Shown here one piece after another: positions 1 to 5,074 of a stretch of DNA of 5,496 nt. The DNA comes from Candidatus Eiseniibacteriota bacterium (GTDB lineage Bacteria > Joyebacterota > Joyebacteria > Joyebacterales > Joyebacteraceae), in assembly GCA_030630395.1 (NCBI GenBank), contig DAOVNE010000112.1, positions 1-5,496 of the forward strand. Reading direction: 5' to 3'. Every line of letters begins with the position of its first letter. Position 1 is the first letter of the stretch. The notes below the pieces were generated by a model. It saw only the letters and a list, made by a program, of their open reading frames with translations, did not search any database and had not been told where the DNA came from. Made by a program: the position numbers and the translations under genes.

Positions 1-38
1 CAAGTCCCCGGCTGGTTCTCGCGCCTCGTCCCAGCTCA

Positions 39-104
39 CGACGCTGCTTCGCACGCCTACAGTTGCACCCGACGTTGCTTCGCACGCCTACATCCGCACC
101 CGAC
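39..104. repeat. 31-bp tandem repeat, two copies plus a 4-base start of a third
   Basis: Units 39-69 and 70-100 are identical at 27 of 31 positions, and CGAC at 101-104 begins a third. The core CGACGYTGCTTCGCACGCCTACA (23 bases, 39-61 and 70-92) differs at one position; the remaining 8 bases carry the other three differences. The unit length is not a multiple of three and the minus frames are broken by stops, so it is not coding. It differs in sequence from the 28-bp repeat nearby. The 39 bases beyond it to the window edge hold no supportable feature. Confidence 0.75.
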
Positions 105-108
105 AATA

Positions 109-141
109 GGCAAGATGAAGCCCCGGTGGTGACACCGGGGC
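109..141 (-). terminator. probable Rho-independent terminator of the pseudopilin operon
   Basis: GCCCCGGTG (120-128) pairs perfectly with CACCGGGGC (133-141), a 9-bp GC-rich stem with a 4-base loop. On the minus strand it is followed by TTCATCTTG (119-111), a short and imperfect T-rich tail. It lies about 70 bases downstream of the TGA of the last gene. Stem quality and position support a terminator. The weak T-tract lowers confidence in fully intrinsic termination. Confidence 0.65.
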
Positions 142-144
142 AAC

Positions 145-165
145 ACAATCGTCTTGGAAGATTGT
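145..165 (-). other. upstream hairpin of the operon-end pair
   Basis: ACAATC (145-150) and GATTGT (160-165) can pair for 6 bp around a 9-base loop. It lies about 45 bases after the stop of the last gene and 3 bases before the stronger terminator hairpin on the minus strand. It may add to termination or protect the mRNA 3' end. Confidence 0.4.
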
Positions 166-179
166 CCTCTTGGAGCACA

Positions 180-235
180 GCTCAGTTACAGGCTACCTGC
201 CTCCGTCGCTCAGTCGCAGGCTACCTGTCTCCATC
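180..235 (-). repeat. 28-bp tandem duplication at the 3' end of the last gene
   Basis: Units 180-207 and 208-235 are directly adjacent and identical at 24 of 28 positions. Unit 208-235 holds the final codons (…WRQVACD) and the stop of the second PilX-like gene, and aligns with the C-terminus of its paralog (WKEVQA). The other unit lies just past the stop and is therefore the likely copy. Each unit contains the small dyad CAGG-CTA-CCTG. Confidence 0.8.
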
Positions 236-1556
236 CCAGCTGCGTGTAGCTTCCGGTGAGGAGATAGCCCGGAGGTGGCGTATCGCGGAGCCGCCAGTCG
301 TAGCAGTAGTCTTTTGAGTACCCCGTGAGAATGATGACATCGTCACCGGAGAGCACCCCTGTCCCGACCGGGCCCCTGAACTGCTGCACGATTCCACCTC
401 GTACGGACAGAGTGCCGCGCGGCGAACCCGTGTGGTAGTTGTCTGCCTTGAAATCGGACAGTGCGATCATGTGACCGTGAATGATGCAGTCATCCTGGTT
501 CGCCTCGTTGTTGTCGATGAGGATGCTGCTTCCCGACACGATGCCGAGCATATCATCGCAGCCCTCATCGAGATTGAGGCCGTCACTGCCGTAGTATGTC
601 ACGTTGTCTGAGATCGTGATATTGCCGTTGCTCACGATCGTGAGACGCCCATCGAGCACTCCCGACATTGACGAGATCCCGCCGTTCACATAGAACACTC
701 CGTTGAAGCCCCCGCCGCTGAGATCTACGTCGTTCCAGCGCTTCCCAGCCTTGCGGTAGCTGACGTACCCGTACATCGGGTCCCCTGTGGCCTCGTCCTC
801 CCGCGCGAACTCCACCTCGTAGTTGCCGCTTATGAAGATCCCACCGCTCTGTGCCACGGACTTCATCTCGTTCAGGTTGTTCGGAAGTTCGATCGCGGAA
901 GCGCCAAGCGAGTAGCCATCTCCAAACGTCGGTTCGTCGAACGGCGGGTTGCTCGGATCGGCGGATTCTATGTGGTTATAGCGGTCACCGTTGTAGTACT
1001 GGAAGCTCGGATCGTGATTCTGATTGTTGTCGTCCGGTCCACCGTATGCGCTCGTGACCTCGCCGTCGAACGCAGGGTCGCCCATGATGTTCAACTGATC
1101 GTTCGTGTGCACGGGGCCATCGATATGGTCGAAGCTGCAGAACCAGATGCACCTGCCCGTGCCGGGCTCGTGCTCGGCGTCCGTGTAATAGAGGAAGTCG
1201 GCGAATGACTGCGGGACGAGATCGGTTTCAATGATCGTTGCGCGGCCGTCCACCGTGCCAGTCGAGCGGAGCGTGAACGCAGGCCGAGTCGGGGTAGAAT
1301 GCACCGAGTCGGCGTAGATCGTCACCATGTAGTCGCCCGCATCGAGTGTCTCGGGCTCCTCTCCAAATGGCTCGATCCCGTCTGTCGGATACGTGTCCTG
1401 GGCATCGATCCAGGAACGGCCTCGCTGGAGACCGGACTCCGCCAGGTAGAAAGCCTGCGCAGTCTCGATATCCCGGTTGGCGAGTCTGGCATCCAGACTG
1501 GAGAACTCCATTATCCCCATCGTCATGATGAGAACCACCATCACAATGATGATCAC
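210..1556 (-). CDS. large PilX/GspK-like minor pseudopilin with extended C-terminal domain (copy 2); true start probably upstream
   Basis: The coordinates use the only canonical start, GTG 1556, giving 448 aa. The open frame reaches back to a TGA at 1631-1629 and encodes KPKLREEHGGALIP directly before the membrane helix, matching the N-terminus of copy 1 (LRSERAAALP). The real protein therefore probably starts near 1601, where an ATC codon follows GAGAGG by 6 bases, giving about 463 aa. In GTG numbering, residues ~1-17 are the helix and AFYLAESGLQRGRSWI (35-50) is the PilX-type signature. There is no Glu at +5. From ~114 the exported domain matches copy 1 block by block: VPQSFADFLYYT, IDGPVHTNDQ, DDNNQNHDPSF, SGVLDGRLTI, GGIVQQFRGPVGTG, GYSKDYCYDWRL, PPPGYLLTGSY. 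It has six cysteines (136, 140, 333, 357, 418, 447) against two in copy 1. It is the last gene of the operon, ahead of the terminator hairpins. Its function in the pilus or pseudopilus is inferred from family and context. Confidence 0.86.
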   Translation of the reverse strand: MIIIVMVVLIMTMGIMEFSSLDARLANRDIETAQAFYLAESGLQRGRSWIDAQDTYPTDGIEPFGEEPETLDAGDYMVTIYADSVHSTPTRPAFTLRSTGTVDGRATIIETDLVPQSFADFLYYTDAEHEPGTGRCIWFCSFDHIDGPVHTNDQLNIMGDPAFDGEVTSAYGGPDDNNQNHDPSFQYYNGDRYNHIESADPSNPPFDEPTFGDGYSLGASAIELPNNLNEMKSVAQSGGIFISGNYEVEFAREDEATGDPMYGYVSYRKAGKRWNDVDLSGGGFNGVFYVNGGISSMSGVLDGRLTIVSNGNITISDNVTYYGSDGLNLDEGCDDMLGIVSGSSILIDNNEANQDDCIIHGHMIALSDFKADNYHTGSPRGTLSVRGGIVQQFRGPVGTGVLSGDDVIILTGYSKDYCYDWRLRDTPPPGYLLTGSYTQLGWRQVACD

Positions 1557-1624
1557 GGGTATGAGCGCCCCACCGTGTTCTTCCCTCAGCTTGGGTTTGA
1601 TAGTCGTCCTCTCAAGCCTCGTCT

Positions 1625-1651
1625 GCCCTCACTAGGGCGGTTGGTGCCGCC
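1625..1651 (-). other. two mutually exclusive stem-loops between PilV-like and second PilX-like genes
   Basis: Just after the PilV-like stop, GGCGG and CCGCC (1647-1651 with 1636-1640) can form a 5-bp GC stem with a 6-base loop. Alternatively AGGGC and GCCCT (1634-1638 with 1625-1629) form a 5-bp stem with a 4-base loop. The two share 1636-1638 and cannot form together. They lie upstream of the GAGAGG that could serve as the ribosome binding site of the last gene. An effect on translation or mRNA processing is possible; short GC stems like these also occur by chance. Confidence 0.35.
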
Positions 1652-1657
1652 TGCACC

Positions 1658-2206
1658 CTAGCGGCCGATCATGAATGTGACATCTACGGAGTTCCTCGGA
1701 GCTCCGCTTGGCCATTCCAGCTGAACGGTGATGTTCTTGGCGTAGACCCGATCGCCCGGGCTTGTCCAGTCGACGTCCTGCACGGTCCAGGTCATGGATC
1801 CCAGCACGTCGTCCGATGCGTCACTGTTTCCGCGCGTATTGAGCACGATCGAAGGATCCGTGGGGTGGGTTCCGCTCACCACGTTGACGCTTGCGATGTC
1901 GCTGTCGTCTCCCGTTGAGCCATAGCCCGCATCCAGAAGCTGCTCGATCTTGCGCTCGATGAGTCTAAGAGCCATCCTCTCTTCGCCTCGCCGAGCCGCC
2001 ATCATCCGTCCGCCCAGGAGACCGTCGAAGACGGGCACGATCACGATGCCGATGATGATGACCGAAATGAGGACCTCAACGATTGTTGACCCAGCGCTGT
2101 TCGACCCGAGCCTCAAGAGCCGTCTGATCCTGTCGAAGACCAGCGCTTTCGCGCCGGACCGGCCGGCCGCGGCTCCTGAATCTGCTGTGTCGTGTATCGA
2201 TCTCAC
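1658..2206 (-). CDS. PilV/PulI-like minor prepilin
   Basis: This is a 182-aa prepilin-like protein. The GTG start at 2206 has a GAGGAG ribosome binding site about 10 bases upstream. It gives an unusually long 39-residue leader ending in NSAG, with cleavage at G39|S40 in GSTIVEVLISVIIIGIVIVP and Glu44 at +5. A TTG at codon 31 would give a typical 9-residue leader but has no ribosome binding site. After the helix (40-~61) comes an amphipathic stretch rich in Arg and Glu (RRGEERMALRLIERKIEQLL). The C-terminal beta domain contains SMTWTVQDVDW and KNITVQLEW, the W.V...D....K.I.V...W pattern commonly seen in PilV-type minor pilins. The gene lies 36 bases after the PilW-like gene and precedes the second PilX-like gene. 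PilW-PilV adjacency is typical of minor pilin operons, whose products prime pilus or pseudopilus assembly in the inner membrane. Confidence 0.87.
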   Translation of the reverse strand: MRSIHDTADSGAAAGRSGAKALVFDRIRRLLRLGSNSAGSTIVEVLISVIIIGIVIVPVFDGLLGGRMMAARRGEERMALRLIERKIEQLLDAGYGSTGDDSDIASVNVVSGTHPTDPSIVLNTRGNSDASDDVLGSMTWTVQDVDWTSPGDRVYAKNITVQLEWPSGAPRNSVDVTFMIGR

Positions 2207-2242
2207 AACCGTAGCTCTCCTCTCAGATTTCTGTCGTACCTG

Positions 2243-2776
2243 CTAGTTTCGGCAGACCGCGCTCGATGAGTAGAGCACGGCATTGTCGTCCACCGTGCGC
2301 CCCGCCGTACCAGCGTCATCGCGTATCCAGAGATCGACGTTGACCGTGTGCTGCCCTGAGACGCTGAATCGAAGTGAGTCGACGCGATCGGTTATCGTGC
2401 CTCCATTGATATCGCGGAGGCACTGGTTTCCATCCACATAGAAGTGGGCGATCATGCTGTCGCCTGAGACCGCTGCGAAGAAGACAGAGAGTGTCTCTCC
2501 TGATGCGCTTGCTGTGACGGAGCTGCCCGGACGGACCTGCTTGATCATCTGCTCCATGGCCAGGGATCCCTCGCGCTGGACATCAACGAGAGAAGCTGTC
2601 CCAATCCATGCCTTGATGCCCACGGAGTAGAGGGCCATCGCCGCAGCGATCACGACAACGGACAGGAAGACGGCGATGAGGAGCTCAGTGAGCGCGAAGC
2701 CGCTCGAGCGGGCCGACTCGGGGCGCCGCCTGTTGGGGCGCGGTCGACTCGATATCCTATCGTGGGTTCGCATCAC
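2243..2776 (-). CDS. PilW/PulJ-like minor prepilin
   Basis: This is a 177-aa type IV pilin-like protein. The leader of 26 residues is Arg-rich and ends in SARSSG. The cleavage site is G26|F27 in GFALTELLIAVFLSVVVIAA, with Glu31 at +5 of the mature chain, a textbook class III prepilin signal for the PilD peptidase and methylase. The hydrophobic helix spans ~27-52. It leads into the amphipathic N-terminal alpha-helix (REGSLAMEQMIKQVR) and a short beta domain. Two cysteines (119 and 175) could form the C-terminal disulfide seen in many pilins. Helix pattern, position and size fit PilW/GspJ-type minor pilins, though similarity beyond the helix is too weak to give a firm name. GTG 2776 overlaps the upstream TGA; ATG 2773 is the next codon and equally likely. 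Both share the strong internal ribosome binding site. The PilV-like gene follows after 36 bases. It probably inserts in the inner membrane and joins a minor-pilin complex. Confidence 0.88.
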   Translation of the reverse strand: MMRTHDRISSRPRPNRRRPESARSSGFALTELLIAVFLSVVVIAAAMALYSVGIKAWIGTASLVDVQREGSLAMEQMIKQVRPGSSVTASASGETLSVFFAAVSGDSMIAHFYVDGNQCLRDINGGTITDRVDSLRFSVSGQHTVNVDLWIRDDAGTAGRTVDDNAVLYSSSAVCRN

Positions 2777-4173
2777 GCCTGCACCTCCTTCCAGGTGAGG
2801 CGCTTGTAGCTGCCGGTCTGGAAGAATCCAGGGGGCGGCATGTAGTACAAGCGATCATCGTAGTGATAGTCCTTGCTGTACCCCGTGACCACGACGACTT
2901 CCTCTCCATTGAGGTAGCCGGTTCCCACTGGGCCTCGAAACTCCTGGATGATGCCGCCATGCACTGTCAGCGTCCCGCGAGGATCTCCGGCGTTGTATCC
3001 GTCGGCCTTAAACGACTGGTTGAGGGCCATTATCGCGGCGTGGATAATCAGGTCATCCTGGTTGGGTGCGTTGTTCTCGATGATGACATCGGATCCGGAG
3101 ACAAGTCCGAGGATGTCGCTTCCGTCGGGGAGGGGACCGTTCTCATCGCTATCCCGGTACGTGATGTCATCGACAATGTAGAGATTGCTGCTTGTGGCGA
3201 TCGTCAGGCGGCCATCGAGCACACCAGAGACGTTGGCGCTCCCGTTGACGTAGATCATGCCATTGATGTCAGTGAGATCGATGTCCGTCCAGTCTGAGTT
3301 GCTCTTCTTGTAGCTGACGAAGCCGTACATGGGCAGGCCCGTCTCGGGGTCAGTGCGGCTCATGACGATGTCGTAGTTGCCGGCAATGGTGACCAGGTAG
3401 ACGCCGCCAGACTCGGCCAGGTCCTGGAGTGTCTTCAGGACATCGGGGATCTCGATCATGGAGCCGCCAAGCTCGTATCCGTCCGCGAACGTCGGGTTGT
3501 CGAAGGGAGCGTTGCTGGGCTCGGCTGATTCGATGTGGTTATGCTCGTCCCCGTTGTAGTAGAGAAACGAAGGATCGTGAGTCTGATTGTTGTCATCCGC
3601 CCCGCCCCAACCGCTCGTGACGTCGCCACCAAAGGTGGGGTTGCCGAAGATGGCGATCTGGTCGTTTGTGTGAAGCGGGCCATCGATGACATCACTGCTG
3701 ATGAACCAGCAGGGGTTACCGCCGCCGGGCTCGTGTTCGAGGGTCGTGAAGTAGAGGAAGTCAGCGAAGGACTGAGGTACGAAGACGACCTCGATGGCCC
3801 GTGCGTGGCTCCCGCAGGTGCCTACGGATCTTACGGCGTACGCCGGGCGAGTAGCCGTGGAGTGGAGACTGTCATAGACGATACTGACTGTATACTCACC
3901 GCCACCGATGCTGGTTGGGTCCTCGCCGAACGGATGGGTGACAAGGGAGGGAAAGGCATCCTGAGCCTCCAACCATGTTTCAGCGGTCCCGATGCCGGAC
4001 TCGGCCGCATAGAACGCCGCTGAGACATGGGCGTCCCTAGTCGACAGGACGGCATCCTGGCTTGCAAGAGACACGATCGTGTAGACGAGTGTGAGAACTA
4101 TGATGGTGATGAGCAGGGTTACTGGCAGAGCTGCCGCTCGCTCACTTCTGAGTGCTCCGAATAGGTGTCTCAT
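2773..4173 (-). CDS. large PilX/GspK-like minor pseudopilin with extended C-terminal domain (copy 1)
   Basis: This 466-aa protein starts at ATG 4173, with AAGGAG (4186-4181) 7 bases upstream, and is the first gene of the pseudopilin operon. Residues 1-17 are a short basic cytoplasmic segment and ~18-37 a membrane helix. They are followed by AAFYAAESGIGTAETWL (52-68), the signature of the PilX N-terminal family. There is no Gly before the hydrophobic stretch and no Glu at +5, so prepilin processing is uncertain; PilX/GspK-type pseudopilins may lack that Glu. Residues ~132-466 form a large beta-rich exported domain with VPQSFADFLY, IDGPLHTNDQ, DDNNQTHDPSF, GVLDGRLTI, LGLVSGSDVIIENN, GGIIQEFRGPVGTG and GYSKDYHYDDRL. 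This pattern resembles domains of unknown function attached to PilX N-termini (DUF4900-like from memory). PilX is normally about 150-200 aa, so most of this protein is an extra domain. Its stop overlaps the next start by 4 bases. It is a paralog of the fourth gene. The role in a pilus tip or pseudopilus complex is inferred. Confidence 0.88.
   Translation of the reverse strand: MRHLFGALRSERAAALPVTLLITIIVLTLVYTIVSLASQDAVLSTRDAHVSAAFYAAESGIGTAETWLEAQDAFPSLVTHPFGEDPTSIGGGEYTVSIVYDSLHSTATRPAYAVRSVGTCGSHARAIEVVFVPQSFADFLYFTTLEHEPGGGNPCWFISSDVIDGPLHTNDQIAIFGNPTFGGDVTSGWGGADDNNQTHDPSFLYYNGDEHNHIESAEPSNAPFDNPTFADGYELGGSMIEIPDVLKTLQDLAESGGVYLVTIAGNYDIVMSRTDPETGLPMYGFVSYKKSNSDWTDIDLTDINGMIYVNGSANVSGVLDGRLTIATSSNLYIVDDITYRDSDENGPLPDGSDILGLVSGSDVIIENNAPNQDDLIIHAAIMALNQSFKADGYNAGDPRGTLTVHGGIIQEFRGPVGTGYLNGEEVVVVTGYSKDYHYDDRLYYMPPPGFFQTGSYKRLTWKEVQA
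2782..2790 (-). promoter_or_regulatory. strong internal ribosome binding site for the PilW-like gene
   Basis: AAGGAGGTG on the minus strand is a near-perfect match to the anti-Shine-Dalgarno sequence. It lies inside the last codons of the upstream PilX-like gene (encoding KEV of ...WKEVQA). Counting from AGGAGG, it is 7 bases before GTG 2776 and 10 bases before ATG 2773, so either can be the start of the PilW-like gene. With the overlapping stop and start it points to translational coupling. Confidence 0.75.
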
Positions 4174-4257
4174 GGGGACTCTCCTTGTGGCTTACTCACG
4201 ATGTATGCGGAGTGGCTACCGCAGCACGTCGAGAGTACAACTTCTGCGAACCTAACT

Positions 4258-4273
4258 TGCACAAGTTGTGCCA
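4258..4273 (-). promoter_or_regulatory. sigma-54 (RpoN) -24/-12 promoter for the pseudopilin operon
   Basis: Read on the minus strand, TGGCAC (4273-4268), five bases, then GTGCA (4262-4258) matches the sigma-54 consensus TGGCAC-N5-TTGCA with one mismatch. The invariant GG and GC are separated by exactly 10 bases. Transcription would start near 4247, giving a leader of about 73 bases before the ATG at 4173. RpoN promoters need an NtrC-type activator. Type IV pilin genes are a classic RpoN target through PilS/PilR in Pseudomonas and others, so the context supports the motif match. The same bases form a 13-bp dyad, GCACAA-G-TTGTGC (4259-4271). No better sigma-70 promoter was seen in this gap. 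Confidence 0.7.
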
Positions 4274-4366
4274 CATTGCAGGTATAAGAGGGGCCGCATG
4301 AGGGGAGCTAGTGTCCTGTAGGCGGTATGGCTGTCGGGGGGACGGTATAACGTTGCACAGGGCCCA

Positions 4367-4398
4367 GCAGAGCCGCGGTTAAGGATCCGCGATGCTGC
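4367..4398. other. second GC-rich stem-loop in the regulator-pilin intergenic region
   Basis: CGCGG (4374-4378) pairs with CCGCG (4387-4391) around an 8-base loop. GCAG (4367-4370) can pair with CTGC (4395-4398) outside a small internal loop. No T-tract follows in either direction. It sits between the first hairpin and the sigma-54-like promoter. Possible roles are part of a composite terminator for the upstream regulator, or a dyad for an activator about 100 bp upstream of the -24 box. Confidence 0.35.
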
Positions 4399-4406
4399 CA
4401 TTGGGA

Positions 4407-4431
4407 GGGTGGTTGCAGGATGCTACCACCC
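4407..4431 (-). terminator. hairpin directly after the XRE-cupin gene (terminator-like, no T-tract)
   Basis: GGGTGGT (4407-4413) pairs with ACCACCC (4425-4431) for 7 bp. Inside it, GCA (4415-4417) pairs with TGC (4421-4423) across a single T-T mismatch, closing a GGA triloop. The hairpin begins 5 bases past the TAG stop at 4437, where terminators and 3' stabilising hairpins are commonly found. No run of T follows on the minus strand (TCCCAATGGC), so it is not a classical Rho-independent terminator. The same dyad lies about 150 bp upstream of the putative sigma-54 promoter, so it could instead be a protein-binding site. Confidence 0.5.
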
Positions 4432-4436
4432 GGATG

Positions 4437-5006
4437 CTACCAGCCTGTGTTGGCTGCCAGCGTGGCGATTGAGATGGACTCTGCCGGCTCGTCTCCTACA
4501 TTCTCGAACTCAAAGCCCTTCGTGAGCGAGAAGTGGATGGTGTCACCCTCTCGCAGGACAGTTGAGAAACCCTCGATCTCGAAGCGGAGCATACCGCAGA
4601 CGCAGAGCACGACTATCTCGCCGAGGGCGGGTGGGCGGCCGGTGATCATGCCTGGCTTGGTGATATCCCTGACGATGCGGGTCATGCTCCAGGGGACGGT
4701 TCTCGTCACCGCTTCCACTTCGATGACCTGCTCATGAGGATCGCAGAAGTAGATCTTCGTCCTGTCGGTCCTGCGCGTGAGGACCGCGAGGGAGTACGCC
4801 GTTTCCTCTACGAAATGGGCCGGTCGCTCTCCCAGGGCCTTTGAGATGCGCTCGAGCGCGCCGATGGTGGGTGACGTCCTGCCACGCTCTATCTCGGATA
4901 TGTGCGTGGCCGACATCCCGGAGCGCACGGCCACCTCCTTGAGCGTCATGTCCTGCCTAAAACGGGCCAGCTTGATCCGGCGTCCAACTTCTTCCTTCGT
5001 GGGCAT
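4437..5006 (-). CDS. XRE-family transcriptional regulator with C-terminal cupin domain
   Basis: This is a complete 189-aa protein. The ATG at 5006-5004 has an AGGAG ribosome binding site 8 bases upstream. Residues ~8-62 form an XRE/Cro-type helix-turn-helix: TLKEVAVRSGMSATHISEIE carries helices 2 and 3, followed by RGRTSPTIGALERISKALG. Residues ~115-185 form a cupin-like beta barrel with GEIVVL...GMLRFEIEG and VLREGDTIHF. The length and domain order are those of the common HTH-cupin one-component regulators, which bind DNA and sense a small molecule. The metal-binding HxH and the late PxG..H histidine of cupins are absent, so enzymatic activity is not expected. It is a paralog of the truncated gene upstream. 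The two share a 30-base stretch (4530-4559 versus 5168-5197) identical at 26 positions. The gene ends just before a strong hairpin and sits upstream of the pseudopilin operon in the same direction. Regulation of that operon is possible but not shown. The ligand is unknown. Confidence 0.92.
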   Translation of the reverse strand: MPTKEEVGRRIKLARFRQDMTLKEVAVRSGMSATHISEIERGRTSPTIGALERISKALGERPAHFVEETAYSLAVLTRRTDRTKIYFCDPHEQVIEVEAVTRTVPWSMTRIVRDITKPGMITGRPPALGEIVVLCVCGMLRFEIEGFSTVLREGDTIHFSLTKGFEFENVGDEPAESISIATLAANTGW

Positions 5007-5021
5007 GCTGCTGTCTCCTGT

Positions 5022-5033
5022 GATATGCAGATC
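5022..5033. promoter_or_regulatory. imperfect palindrome upstream of XRE-cupin gene (possible operator)
   Basis: GATATGCAGATC is a 12-bp palindrome with one mismatched pair (10 of 12 positions symmetrical). It lies about 16-27 bases before the ATG of the XRE-cupin gene and just upstream of its ribosome binding site. XRE regulators often bind short dyads near their own start, so this could be an autoregulatory operator. A 12-bp imperfect dyad also arises easily by chance. Confidence 0.2.
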
Positions 5034-5074
5034 GCAAGATCCGCACGAGAGTCGGGGATATCGGAAAGCGACTG

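Noticed and set aside
1..39. Start of another minus-strand gene at GTG 39-37
   Set aside because: There is no ribosome binding site and only 13 codons before the window edge, so it cannot be supported.
39..104. CRISPR array
   Set aside because: There are only two full units, directly adjacent, with only 8 variable bases between the conserved cores and no unique spacers of normal length.
180..235. Insertion-site or attachment-site duplication
   Set aside because: The units are adjacent with nothing between them, and no transposase or integrase is nearby. Simple tandem duplication explains them.
63..317. Plus-strand open frame of 84 codons across the operon end
   Set aside because: It runs through both tandem repeats, the terminator hairpin and the 3' end of the minus-strand PilX-like gene. 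It shows no recognisable domain and no convincing ribosome binding site.
3535..4023. Plus-strand open frame of 162 codons antisense to the first PilX-like gene
   Set aside because: The minus-strand frame has clear family motifs and a paralog. The plus frame is a GC-driven shadow, and similar antisense frames appear in the paralogous region.
5040..5074. Terminator between the two XRE-cupin genes (AGTCG/CGACT dyad)
   Set aside because: The stem is only 5 bp with a 14-base loop and no T-tract, too weak to call.
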